This document shows, piece after piece, positions 8,037-16,058 of a stretch of DNA of 39,083 nucleotides; the first letter of the stretch is position 1, and each line of letters starts with the position of its first letter. The translations under genes were made by a program, and so were the position numbers. The stretch spans positions 1-39,083 of the forward strand of contig JADFNK010000016.1 of assembly GCA_022563405.1 (NCBI GenBank), given 5' to 3'. This DNA is from Gemmatimonadota bacterium (lineage in GTDB: Bacteria > Gemmatimonadota > Gemmatimonadetes > Longimicrobiales > Gaopeijiaceae). Below the pieces are notes generated by a model that was not told the origin of the DNA, did not search any database, and saw only the letters and a list, made by a program, of their open reading frames with translations.

Positions 8037-9041
8037 TCAGGCGGCCTCGTCCGCTCCCGCGAGGTGCCTCGCCAGGTACGCTTCGAGCAGGGTCTCGACC
8101 TCGTCGAGAGACGTGATCTGGAACAACTGCGTACGCAGCGCCCGTCCACCGGGAAGACCTTTCGTGTACCAACCCAGATGCTTTCTGAACTCCATCAACG
8201 ACTTCTTGGGATTGTCTTCGTACCGGATTCCATGGCGCGCGTGCTCCAGGCAGATCTCGAACCGTTCCTCGACGCTCGGACCCGCTGGGATAGGATTTCC
8301 GTCGAGGGCGGCCCGTGCCTGGCCAAAAACCCAGGGTGAGCCGTGCGAGCCCCTCGCGATCATCACTCCGGCGCAGCCCGTCTCATCCCTCATACGTCGA
8401 GCGTCCTCCCCGGTGTTGACGTCACCGTTGCCGATGACAGGAACGTCGAGGGCATCGACCAGAGCAGCAATTTCGTCCCACCGAGCTTTGCCCCCGTACA
8501 TATCCGTGCGGGTCCGGGCATGCAGGGTCACCATACGCGACCCCGCATCTCGGCATCGCAGTGCAATGCCAACCGGATCACGGGAAGGCTCGTCGTAGCC
8601 GCTCCGGATCTTGGTGGTCACCGGCAGATGTGTATTCCGCGCCACGGATCGGATGATACGCTCGACGAGGTCCATATCACGAAGGCAGCCTGATCCGCCA
8701 TTTCGCTTCACGATCTTCTTGACCGGACATCCGAAGTTGATATCGATGAAATCCGGGCCGAAGAGATCCGTTACCAAGGCAGAGGCTTCGCCCATCGTCT
8801 TGGGGTCGGCTCCGAAAATCTGGATCCCGATCGGCCGTTCGTCCTCGCTGAAGCGGAGGTGCTCACGAGTCTGCCGGTTTCCTTGCATGATACCATCGGC
8901 GCTCACGAACTCCGTCGATACCACGTCGGCACCGAACCGTCGGCAAAGCCGGCGGAACGGAGCTTCGCTCACTCCCGCCTGGGGCGCGAGGAAGAGCGGC
9001 GTTCGGCCGCTCGCCATCAACTCGAAGACATCAGTCGCCAT
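8037..9041 (-). CDS. dusB: tRNA-dihydrouridine synthase, DusB-like
   Basis: An FMN-dependent enzyme that reduces specific uridines in the tRNA D-loop. The 334-residue TIM-barrel protein has the FMN-binding N-terminus (LAPQAGVSEAPFRRLC, 18-33) and the catalytic cysteine C105 in NFGCPVKKI. It also has TKIRSGYD, HARTR and GNGDVNTGEDARRM, which fit the DusB branch. The C-terminal helical tRNA-binding domain is present to the end. It lies alone on the minus strand between ssrA and the divergent ptsN. The DusB rather than DusA/C assignment rests on the CPVKK motif and is less certain than the family. Confidence 0.93.
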   Translation of the reverse strand: MATDVFELMASGRTPLFLAPQAGVSEAPFRRLCRRFGADVVSTEFVSADGIMQGNRQTREHLRFSEDERPIGIQIFGADPKTMGEASALVTDLFGPDFIDINFGCPVKKIVKRNGGSGCLRDMDLVERIIRSVARNTHLPVTTKIRSGYDEPSRDPVGIALRCRDAGSRMVTLHARTRTDMYGGKARWDEIAALVDALDVPVIGNGDVNTGEDARRMRDETGCAGVMIARGSHGSPWVFGQARAALDGNPIPAGPSVEERFEICLEHARHGIRYEDNPKKSLMEFRKHLGWYTKGLPGGRALRTQLFQITSLDEVETLLEAYLARHLAGADEAA

Positions 9042-9099
9042 GTCGAGAAAGGTAGGCTTCGGCGAAACAAGGGTGAAGGGCCACGAGGCTTCCAGGCCT

Positions 9100-9128
9100 T
9101 TGACAGTCCTTCGAACACCGAAGATATT
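9100..9128 (+). promoter_or_regulatory. Promoter of ptsN
   Basis: A perfect -35 (TTGACA, 9100-9105) is followed after 17 bases by GATATT (9123-9128), a 4-of-6 match to the -10 consensus. The ptsN start is at 9188 with GAGG at 9177-9180. The 146-base divergent region also has to drive dusB, for which I see no clear site. Confidence 0.6.
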
Positions 9129-9187
9129 GGACCGTTGTTCTCACCGCACTTGAACTCACGAAGGGCTGCCCCTTCCGAGGTATCCAT

Positions 9188-9640
9188 ATGAAACTCAGAG
9201 AGTTGTTCACGGCGGATGTCGTGAACCTCAATCTCACGTCGAAGTCGAAAGACGAGACGATCGACCAACTGGTCTCCCTTCTCCAACTCGACGAAAAATC
9301 AGAGGCCATCCTCTACAAGACGCTCAAACGCCGAGAAAACCTCGGATCGACGGGAATCGGCCGTGGCATAGCGATTCCCCATTGCCGCTCACTCGTAGTA
9401 AGCCGTCTCCGCCTCGCCTATGGAAGACGGCCCGGAGGAGTCGAATTCAAGGCCATCGACGACGGTCCGGTCTACAACTTCTTCCTCATTGTGGCGCCTC
9501 CGCTGGAGGTATCCAATCAGTACCTCCCGGTCCTCGGCAAGATCGCGCAGTTCGCGAAAGACGATGACGTGCCGGGCCTACTGGCTGATCTCGAGGAGCC
9601 CGAAGACTTTCTGAAGTTGTTGGAGGAAAGAGCCACCTGA
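9188..9640 (+). CDS. ptsN: PTS EIIA domain protein of the fructose/nitrogen-regulatory type
   Basis: A 150-residue EIIA(Fru/Ntr)-fold protein that accepts phosphate from an HPr-type carrier on His65, in GIGRGIAIPHCR. The whole domain is present and nothing is fused to it, as in regulatory PtsN rather than a sugar permease. GAGG lies 7 bases before the ATG. No fructose EIIB/C is next to it. Its phosphate could come from the ptsI-ptsH pair at 16-18 kb, which is the only such pair in the window. Its target (potassium transport, phosphate sensing or similar in other bacteria) cannot be read from the sequence. Confidence 0.9.
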   Translation: MKLRELFTADVVNLNLTSKSKDETIDQLVSLLQLDEKSEAILYKTLKRRENLGSTGIGRGIAIPHCRSLVVSRLRLAYGRRPGGVEFKAIDDGPVYNFFLIVAPPLEVSNQYLPVLGKIAQFAKDDDVPGLLADLEEPEDFLKLLEERAT

Positions 9641-9641
9641 A

Positions 9642-9678
9642 GAAGGGGCCTTCTGAGGAAGGGGCCTCCTGAGGAAAG
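9642..9678 (+). repeat. 16-bp tandem repeat behind ptsN
   Basis: Two copies of GAAGGGGCCTTCTGAG / GAAGGGGCCTCCTGAG (9642-9657, 9658-9673) and the start of a third (GAAAG) follow the ptsN stop. The first copy forms a short AGAAGG/CCTTCT stem. There is no T-run, so a terminator role is doubtful. Confidence 0.7.
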
Positions 9679-9701
9679 AAACGGCCTGATGTGGCTGCAG
9701 G

Positions 9702-10148
9702 CTACTTCGCCACGAATATCCGTCTCACGGTCGAGGAGCCGTTCACGATCAACTGGATGAAGTAGGCCCCAGACGCCACCTCCCTACCGTATTGATCGAG
9801 CCCATCCCAGTACGCCACGTACTGGCCGGGGCTCGTGTATTCGAGATCGACGAGGGGAGCTTGTCCGCTGGGATGGTTGAGCGCAGTGGGATTGGAAGCA
9901 GGCTGCAGGAGGACGTTGAGGATGCGCATAGAAACGACAACCGTTCCTCCGTCAGAGAACAGGGCTTCGTGAAGCTCGAAGGGAATCCTGGTCTCAGGGT
10001 TGAACGGATTGGGGTAGTTCTGCCCAAGCGTAAATCCGCTTTCTGGCGCCCCGGCTGCTTCTGGATCATCCGGTAGTATCTGGGCCGAAAGCCCCGGCCC
10101 AAGCACGAAGAGCACAGAAAACATGAAGACGCTCCGTATGCGTCCCAT
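9702..10148 (-). CDS. Small exported protein with FlgD-like Ig / T9SS-type C-terminal domain
   Basis: A 148-residue protein with a signal peptide (residues 1-23, GPGLSAQ) and then essentially one domain. That domain contains QNYPNPFNPETRIPF near residues 44-58, SMRILNVL, YVAYWDGLDQYGREVASGAYF and a final IFVAK. These are hallmarks of the FlgD Ig-like fold and of type IX secretion sorting domains in FCB bacteria. Such domains normally end long surface proteins, so a stand-alone copy is unusual. A good ribosome site (AGGTGG, 7 bases before ATG) argues that it is expressed as it stands. It sits downstream of selB with a 110-base gap. Confidence 0.85.
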   Translation of the reverse strand: MGRIRSVFMFSVLFVLGPGLSAQILPDDPEAAGAPESGFTLGQNYPNPFNPETRIPFELHEALFSDGGTVVVSMRILNVLLQPASNPTALNHPSGQAPLVDLEYTSPGQYVAYWDGLDQYGREVASGAYFIQLIVNGSSTVRRIFVAK

Positions 10149-10258
10149 TCTATACCCACCTATTGCAGTAGCTGTTGGACTAATCGCCCTCCATGGTGAT
10201 TTTCACTCGCCCCCGACCCGGTGCTGCCCACACTAACATTGGTATGACTCGTCTCCAC

Positions 10259-12175
10259 CTAATTTGGTTCCATCTTAACCACATCTCTCCCGTCCGGGCC
10301 CCGAATCGTGAGGCCGATCTGGTCGAAGTGACTCAGGATCGGGATCAGATGCTTGCGCGTCACTGGGATGAGTTCACGGAAGTCGGAAGGGCCCAGTCCG
10401 GTCGCACCGGCGAGCTCCGTGGCCACCCGCTCGGCCGTGGCGGAGAACCCATCGGCGTCCAGAAACAGCTCGTTTTCCAACGCCACCAGCTGGCCTCGAC
10501 GCTCCAACAGCTTCAAGAGGGGCCAGAGGTCGTCACGACCCCGCAATGCCTCCGGTAATTCCGAGACCGATGGCGCCGCCAGGCCGGCGTCCCGGTAGAC
10601 ACCGAGCAACTCGTCCATGACCTGTTGCTGCCGTTCGGTAACGACGGGTTCATATCCCGGCCGTAACACCGAGCTGTCCCGTACCTCCAAGGATCCGGAA
10701 GCGACCGCTTCGCTCAAGAGCAGGTCGGCGAGTCGCCCTTCATCGTGAGTCGGTACGGTTTGGCGCAACAACTCCACAGCGATACCGGCACGAAGCGGTT
10801 CGTCTCGGTGGAACGCGTCGACGGCCTCGTGCATGAGCGTGCGGGCCGCCTCGACGATCGACCCGTCGAAGACCCGGCCCCCGGCCTCGCGGGCCCCTTC
10901 CTCGCCGAGCGCTGTCGTCGCCGACCGGCCCTCTTCGGGGGGAAGGCCCGTGCGTATCGGCACTTCATCCACGGCGATGCCCCTCCATGAAGCCAACCGA
11001 AGGGCGGCGCCGAGAGCCGCTTCGGAGTCCCCGTGGATGATCGCCTGCAACTCCGAGGCCTCATGGGGACGCAGCTTCTTTCGTTTGGGTGGGAGAGCCT
11101 CTGCCACGACGCCCCCCCCGATCGTGGTCACGGGAGAGTACGAGCGGATCACGAAGCGATCCCCGGTTCGCGCCAAAAGAGGCCGCTCCAACCGCAGCTG
11201 GACCCACCCCACGTCTCCCGGCCGGACCTCACTTCCCTCCAGCATGACCACGCGGGCCATGACCTCCGTGGTGCCGAGGTGTACCCTGACGCGCTGACCC
11301 TGTTTGACCTTCCAGCCCGTCCCTTGAATTACACGCAGCTGTGCCGTGAGCATTCCGGTCGCCCCCCAAGCACCCTCGGCCACAAGGACCTGACCGCGTT
11401 CGGCACTATCGAGGTCGATTTCCCCGCCCGTGAGCGCCACCGCCGTACGCTCCCCCGCTCCAGCATCGTTGACCTGAATCCCGTGCACCTGGAGGCCCCG
11501 CACTCGCCCATGGACACCCGACGGCTGCAGAACCACAGCGTCACCGATGGAGAGGCGCCCGCTCCAGAGCGTCCCCGTGACAACCGTACCTGTCCCTCTG
11601 ACGGTGAAGGCGCGATCGATCGGCAGCCGGGTAAGGTCCTCGCTGGAACGTTCCGCCGCCCCCTCGGCCACTTCCACCAAGCGATCCTTGAGTTCCTCGA
11701 TCCCGGCGCCGGTAGCCGTCGAGGTGGCCACGACGGGCGCCTCGCTGTAGGGCGACTCCCGAAGGGCCTCTCGCACCTCCTCCTCGACCAACGGGAGCCA
11801 CTCCTCTTCCACGAGGTCGGACTTGGTCAGCGCCACGACCATCTGTTCGACGCCGAGCAGTTGGACGATCTCCAGGTGCTCCCGCGTCTGCGGCATCATT
11901 CCCTCATCGGCGGCCACCACCATCAGGACCAGATCCATGCCGGTGGCACCGGCGAGCATGTTGCGGATGAAACCCTCGTGGCCCGGGACGTCCACCACGC
12001 CCATCCGGAGGCCTTCCTTCGGAGTGAAGTCCGCGAATCCGAGCTCGATCGTGATGCCGCGGGCTTTTTCCTCCAGCAGGCGATCCGTGTCCACGCCGGT
12101 CAACACCTTCACGAGCGCGGTTTTCCCGTGATCGATATGGCCTGCGGTCCCAAGAATCAGGCGCTTCTCGGTCAC
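10259..12175 (-). CDS. selB: Selenocysteine-specific translation elongation factor
   Basis: Delivers Sec-tRNA(Sec) to UGA codons marked by a SECIS hairpin. The 638-residue protein has an EF-Tu-like GTPase domain with GHIDHGKT (12-19), DVPGHEGF (62-69) and TKSD (117-120). EF-Tu domains 2 and 3 follow, then a long C-terminal winged-helix region that binds the SECIS RNA. The GTG start overlaps the recO stop by 4 bases (GTGA). Its presence means this organism probably decodes UGA as selenocysteine. selA, selC and selD are not in the window and I identified no selenoprotein here. Confidence 0.96.
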   Translation of the reverse strand: MTEKRLILGTAGHIDHGKTALVKVLTGVDTDRLLEEKARGITIELGFADFTPKEGLRMGVVDVPGHEGFIRNMLAGATGMDLVLMVVAADEGMMPQTREHLEIVQLLGVEQMVVALTKSDLVEEEWLPLVEEEVREALRESPYSEAPVVATSTATGAGIEELKDRLVEVAEGAAERSSEDLTRLPIDRAFTVRGTGTVVTGTLWSGRLSIGDAVVLQPSGVHGRVRGLQVHGIQVNDAGAGERTAVALTGGEIDLDSAERGQVLVAEGAWGATGMLTAQLRVIQGTGWKVKQGQRVRVHLGTTEVMARVVMLEGSEVRPGDVGWVQLRLERPLLARTGDRFVIRSYSPVTTIGGGVVAEALPPKRKKLRPHEASELQAIIHGDSEAALGAALRLASWRGIAVDEVPIRTGLPPEEGRSATTALGEEGAREAGGRVFDGSIVEAARTLMHEAVDAFHRDEPLRAGIAVELLRQTVPTHDEGRLADLLLSEAVASGSLEVRDSSVLRPGYEPVVTERQQQVMDELLGVYRDAGLAAPSVSELPEALRGRDDLWPLLKLLERRGQLVALENELFLDADGFSATAERVATELAGATGLGPSDFRELIPVTRKHLIPILSHFDQIGLTIRGPDGRDVVKMEPN

Positions 12176-12924
12176 TCGTCCAAACCCGCCACGGAGCCGA
12201 AAATCTTGAACGTCTTGAGAGGTTTCGATCCCGAAATGTGATAGGTCACGAAGTCGTGGAGCAGCCGCAGATGCGCCCTGGGCTTCCCGAGCACTTCAGG
12301 TACGGTCCCTCGGAGCAGCGTCGCCAGCTGTTGGCGGGCGCCGGGGCCTACGCGGGGTCCCGAATGATCGGAGCCACAGCCGGAGCAGCGCACCCCACCT
12401 GCGGAGAAGTCGAAGCGTAGCACCTCCGTGGCGTCCAGTGTCTTGCCACAATGGACGCACCGATCGATGTGCGGTTCGTAACCGAGTGTGGCCACGAGCA
12501 TCCACCCCTCGGCGAGCACGGCTCCGACGATCCCCGCCAGGGGCTCCGTGTCGATCCGCCGGAGCGCATTGGTGAGCCGCTCGAATACCTGCGGGCTCGG
12601 GTCGGGCGCGGCGTGCAGGAGTACGATTTCCGCGAGTACGGAAGCCCCGGCGAAACGAAGGACGTCTCTCCCCAGAGATCCACCCGCTTCTTCGACGGCG
12701 AACTCCTTGAAGGTCTGGAGGTCGCGGGTCGGTCTTACGTATGCGGTGAGCTCGCCTCGGGAAAATGTGTCCAGGGCGCCGTGTCCGCGTGCACTACTTC
12801 TGCGAACGCCCTTCGCCATGACGCTCACGAGTCCGAGGTCCTTGGTATAGAGTCTGAGGACTCGACTCGTTTCGCTGTAATTGAAGGACCTGAGGAGAAC
12901 CGCCGGGGTGCTCACGACTGACAT
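12172..12924 (-). CDS. recO: DNA repair protein RecO
   Basis: Works with RecF and RecR to load RecA on SSB-coated gaps. The 250-residue protein has the N-terminal OB-fold (residues 1-80; VLLRSFNYSETSRVLRLYT start), a helical domain, and a zinc finger with C156, C159, C180 and C183. Length and domain order are normal. It starts 17 bases after the upstream unknown gene and overlaps selB by 4 bases, so it is part of the metK-side operon. Confidence 0.95.
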   Translation of the reverse strand: MSVVSTPAVLLRSFNYSETSRVLRLYTKDLGLVSVMAKGVRRSSARGHGALDTFSRGELTAYVRPTRDLQTFKEFAVEEAGGSLGRDVLRFAGASVLAEIVLLHAAPDPSPQVFERLTNALRRIDTEPLAGIVGAVLAEGWMLVATLGYEPHIDRCVHCGKTLDATEVLRFDFSAGGVRCSGCGSDHSGPRVGPGARQQLATLLRGTVPEVLGKPRAHLRLLHDFVTYHISGSKPLKTFKIFGSVAGLDE

Positions 12925-12941
12925 CTTCGTCCGTGCTCTTC

Positions 12942-14087
12942 TTAGTCGCCGGTCCGGAGCAGGGCCAGAAGTGCTTCACGCCGCTCCAGGATCTCCGATC
13001 GCGCGTCGGGCTCCGACGCTTCCGCAAGCACATCGTCTATTCGGGCCACTTCCAAGATCAGGGCCTCACGGCCCAGACCCACCCCGGCCACCACCCGTCT
13101 TCGCGGACGTGCGTACGCCAAGAAGCCCCCGCCCACCAACATCACCGTGGCCAGCAGCCCGAGCCACTCGAGCGGAAGTGGGCCTTCCTCCTCGGTCTCG
13201 ACAAGGATGAGAGTCACATCCATCATTTCACTCCCCACGTAACGACGATAGGGGTTCCCCGGCCCGAGAGGCACGACGCCCAGAAACTCCAAGCCCTCCA
13301 CACGAAGCGGGGGGGCGGGCTCCCTGATCATGAGTTCGAAACTTTCGGTTCTCCCAGGGGCAGGGATCGTCGATGAGAGGTTTTCCAGGCGGTACCGAAT
13401 CATGAGCAGCCGGCCCCCCGGAGGAAGGGGCGCGTTGACGCGGACTCGCCCACCTTCGAACGTGACCGTGTTCGGCGGCAGATCACCTTCTCCCAGTTCA
13501 GGCTGCGTGGCGCCAGGAGGGAGGGGGTAACTCCACACGACACCGTTTTCCTGGGCCACGAGGGTTCGAGCGCTCTGGTTGTCGATTATGAAAGCGTCGG
13601 TCGCGACCCACTCCTCTCCAGTGAATTCGAGGAACAGATTTCGTACTTCCAGAGGAAGTGATACACCCTCCGGTGGCACCTCTTGCGCCTGGAATACTTG
13701 CACGACGTACACGCTGTCCAAATGCTCTGCGGCCGTGATCGCCCGCCCGAAGTACAAGACCCCATCATATTCGACGGAGGCGAAGTAGACGTCACCCTCG
13801 GCGGCGTCGGCCGGCACGGTCGGAAGCAGAAATCGGAACTCACCCCCCGGCCCCACGGCCACGACATCCACCTCTCCCGTTCCTCCGGGGCCCACGCGGT
13901 GGAGGATCGCGGTCGCAGAATCAACCGGCGAATCCCCTTCGAGTACGATCCCTTCGAGAAGAAGCGAGTCCTGCTGCGCCGGAGAGGATGGTGGGTTCCC
14001 CTGCCCTGAAAGGGCGGACGCCTCGCCCACGACGAAACACACGAGCACCGCCGCGAATGTGACAGAACTACGGAGTGAAGCGACCAA
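12942..14087 (-). CDS. Membrane-anchored exported protein, function unknown
   Basis: The open frame reaches up to 14270, but that part overlaps the bifunctional-nuclease gene. The best start is TTG at 14087, which overlaps the end of that gene by 20 bases and is preceded by GAGG. This gives 381 residues with a signal peptide (about 1-27), an extracytoplasmic region of about 270 residues, a transmembrane helix (EWLGLLATVMLVGGGFLAYA, near 303-323) and a charged helical tail of about 50 residues. The first part (GIVLEGDSPVDSATAILHRVG) resembles carboxypeptidase-regulatory-like beta domains. I recognise no catalytic motif. The position between a DUF151 gene and recO does not suggest a role. Confidence 0.7.
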   Translation of the reverse strand: MVASLRSSVTFAAVLVCFVVGEASALSGQGNPPSSPAQQDSLLLEGIVLEGDSPVDSATAILHRVGPGGTGEVDVVAVGPGGEFRFLLPTVPADAAEGDVYFASVEYDGVLYFGRAITAAEHLDSVYVVQVFQAQEVPPEGVSLPLEVRNLFLEFTGEEWVATDAFIIDNQSARTLVAQENGVVWSYPLPPGATQPELGEGDLPPNTVTFEGGRVRVNAPLPPGGRLLMIRYRLENLSSTIPAPGRTESFELMIREPAPPLRVEGLEFLGVVPLGPGNPYRRYVGSEMMDVTLILVETEEEGPLPLEWLGLLATVMLVGGGFLAYARPRRRVVAGVGLGREALILEVARIDDVLAEASEPDARSEILERREALLALLRTGD

Positions 14088-14619
14088 AATCCTCGGGGGC
14101 AAGCTTGCGGAGGTACTCCTTGAGTTCCTCGCCAGCCATCTCCGTGTCGGGCTCCTGTTCGAGTACCAACGGCTCGCCGACCGATGGCTCTCCTGGCGCT
14201 TCAAGAATCCCGCGTTCCAGGAGCGATTCATCGGCGAAGATATCGGCTTGGAGCCGCAGCGCGAGGGCAATCGAATCCGAAGGACGGGCGTCGACCGAGA
14301 TCACGTCTCCGTTTTGTCGAAGGATCATTTCAGCGAAGTAGGTGCTCGCTTCGACCCGGCTGATGATCACCTTCTGGAGGGCACCCCCGAGACCACCCAC
14401 AACCGAGGCGAGCAGGTCGTGGGTCTGTGGCCGTGGATACTTCTTCGCGGCGAGCTCACAGGCGATGGCGTGGGCCTCCATGTGGCCGATCCATATCGCG
14501 AGCACGCGCTCGCCGTCGTCCTCCTGGAGGACGAGCACCGGAGTGTCGGACGCACGGTCCAACCTGAGACTCTGCACGGAAACCTGAACCAGCAACGAAT
14601 CCGCCCCCTTCAATTTCAC
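14068..14619 (-). CDS. Bifunctional nuclease family protein (DUF151)
   Basis: A 183-residue protein. Residues 9-135 fit the BFN/DUF151 domain: VLVLQEDDGERVLAIWIGHMEAHAIA, then DLLASVVGGLGG, VISRVEASTYFAEMIL and DARPSDSIALALR. The plant founder of this family was described as having RNase and DNase activity; the bacterial members are poorly studied. The tail from 140 on is acidic and Pro-rich. The preceding 145 bases to metK carry a short tandem repeat. The family call is firm, the activity is not. Confidence 0.9.
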   Translation of the reverse strand: MKLKGADSLLVQVSVQSLRLDRASDTPVLVLQEDDGERVLAIWIGHMEAHAIACELAAKKYPRPQTHDLLASVVGGLGGALQKVIISRVEASTYFAEMILRQNGDVISVDARPSDSIALALRLQADIFADESLLERGILEAPGEPSVGEPLVLEQEPDTEMAGEELKEYLRKLAPEDFGRFTP

Positions 14620-14664
14620 ACGTCCATCGTTTCGACATTACCAGTACTCCGGAGTCCGACGGGA

Positions 14665-14736
14665 GTTCTCCGTGGGAAACCCGCGGCTGTTCTCCGCGGC
14701 AAACCCGCGGCCGTTCTCCGCGAGAAGGCCGCGGTG
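14665..14736 (-). repeat. Three 24-bp tandem repeats between metK and the DUF151 gene
   Basis: Three consecutive 24-base units (14665, 14689, 14713) each open with GTTCTCCG and contain CCGCGG near the end. Copies 1 and 2 differ at few positions and copy 3 has diverged. The repeated CCGCGG palindromes can pair with each other, so the RNA between the two genes can fold in several ways. No T-run is present. Confidence 0.75.
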
Positions 14737-14764
14737 GCGCCGGGTGGGATTCCTGGGGAGAGCC

Positions 14765-15943
14765 CTAGAGTTTCAGCTCGGTTCGGATATCATCCACGCG
14801 ATCGGATTTTTCCCATGGAAACAGCTGGACGCTGCGTCCATCTCCGAGACACCGTGACTCCGGCGTACGGCCGAAATGTCCGTATGCAGCGGTCGGACCA
14901 AAGATCGGCGTTCGCAGTTCCAGTTGGTCGATGATCGACTGAGGTCGAAAATCGAACACGTTCTCCAGAGCACTCGCCAACTGCTCGTCGGGCAGTTTCC
15001 CGGTCCCGAAGGTGTCGACAAAAATCGACACCGGCCGGGCAACGCCGATCGCGTAGGCGAGCTGAATCTCGCAGCGCGAGGCCACCCCGGCGTCCACGAG
15101 GTTGCGCGCCGCCCAGCGGGCAGCGTATGCCGCCGACCGATCGACCTTGGTCGCATCCTTTCCGCTGAACGCGCCACCACCGTGCCGGCCCATGCCGCCG
15201 TACGTGTCGACGATGATCTTCCGACCGGTCAATCCGGCATCCCCATGGGGCCCACCGATCACAAAACGGCCCGTCGGATTGATGTGAAACGTGCAGGTGT
15301 CGGGATCGAGAAGATCCGAGGGAATGACGGGAAGGATCACTTCGCGAATGACACTCTCGCGAATGGTGTCGATCTCCATGTCGGGCGCGTGTTGGGTGCT
15401 CACCACAACGGTCTCCACCGACCGGGGTCGGCCGTCTTCATACGCGACACTCACCTGCGATTTGCCGTCCGGTCGGACCCAGGGTAGGGTGCCGTTCCGC
15501 CTCACCTCCGCCAGACGTTTGACGAGGGCATGGGCGTAGAAGATGGGGGCAGGCATGAGCTCAGGCGTTTCGTCGGTGGCGTAGCCGAACATCATACCCT
15601 GGTCGCCCGCTCCGCCCGTATCCACACCCATGGCGATGTGCGGGGACTGCTTGTCGAGGGTCGTGAGCACCTCACAGCTGGCTCCATCGATCCCGTACTC
15701 GGCATCGTCATAGCCGATCTCGAGGATCGTCTTTCGCACGAGACTCGTCACGTCGACCTGGCTCGTGGACGTGATCTCACCCGCGATGACCGCCATGCCG
15801 GTGGTCACGAGGGTCTCACACGCCACCCGGGAGTTCGGATCGTCCATCAGCATGGCGTCCAGAATGGCATCGGAAATCTGATCCGCGACCTTATCAGGAT
15901 GGCCTTCTGTGACGGATTCGGACGTAAAGAGAGTATGGCTCAC
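14765..15943 (-). CDS. metK: S-adenosylmethionine synthetase
   Basis: Makes S-adenosylmethionine from methionine and ATP. The 392-residue protein has the family motifs [16 protein letters not shown] near residue 15, [16 protein letters not shown] near 115 and [19 protein letters not shown] near 260. Length is normal. The start codon is GTG at 15943 (protein MSHTLFT); no strong ribosome site precedes it. A 115-base leader separates it from ptsI and contains hairpins, after what looks like the ptsI terminator, so metK probably has its own promoter. Confidence 0.97.
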   Translation of the reverse strand: MSHTLFTSESVTEGHPDKVADQISDAILDAMLMDDPNSRVACETLVTTGMAVIAGEITSTSQVDVTSLVRKTILEIGYDDAEYGIDGASCEVLTTLDKQSPHIAMGVDTGGAGDQGMMFGYATDETPELMPAPIFYAHALVKRLAEVRRNGTLPWVRPDGKSQVSVAYEDGRPRSVETVVVSTQHAPDMEIDTIRESVIREVILPVIPSDLLDPDTCTFHINPTGRFVIGGPHGDAGLTGRKIIVDTYGGMGRHGGGAFSGKDATKVDRSAAYAARWAARNLVDAGVASRCEIQLAYAIGVARPVSIFVDTFGTGKLPDEQLASALENVFDFRPQSIIDQLELRTPIFGPTAAYGHFGRTPESRCLGDGRSVQLFPWEKSDRVDDIRTELKL

Positions 15944-15971
15944 GGCTCACTCGATATTTTTATTATTAGGT

Positions 15972-16003
15972 CGGTCCCAGGGACCGGATGGCGATAGCCA
16001 CCC
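15972..16003 (-). promoter_or_regulatory. Two stacked hairpins in the metK leader
   Basis: On the minus strand, GGGTGGC-TATC-GCCATCC (16003-15986) is followed at once by CGGTCC-CTG-GGACCG (15986-15972), and then by an A/T-rich stretch before the GTG at 15943. The placement suits a regulatory leader of an S-adenosylmethionine gene. It does not match the SAM riboswitch cores I know. Confidence 0.35.
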
Positions 16004-16011
16004 GCTGATAC

Positions 16012-16043
16012 AAAAAAACCTATTCCGTCCCTTCGAGAGGGAC
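16012..16043 (-). terminator. Probable terminator of the PTS operon
   Basis: On the minus strand GTCCCT-CTCGA-AGGGAC (16043-16027), extendable by two G-T pairs, lies 15 bases after the ptsI stop. A run of seven T's (16018-16012) follows, but 8 bases after the stem rather than directly. Moderate support. Confidence 0.45.
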
Positions 16044-16058
16044 AACCTTGAAGGCTGT

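Noticed and set aside
11033-12241. A 402-codon plus-strand frame opposite selB
   Set aside because: selB has all its motifs on the minus strand; the opposite frame is a composition artefact.
15944-16058. A named SAM riboswitch before metK
   Set aside because: Hairpins are present but no known SAM class core could be matched; kept only as a structured leader.
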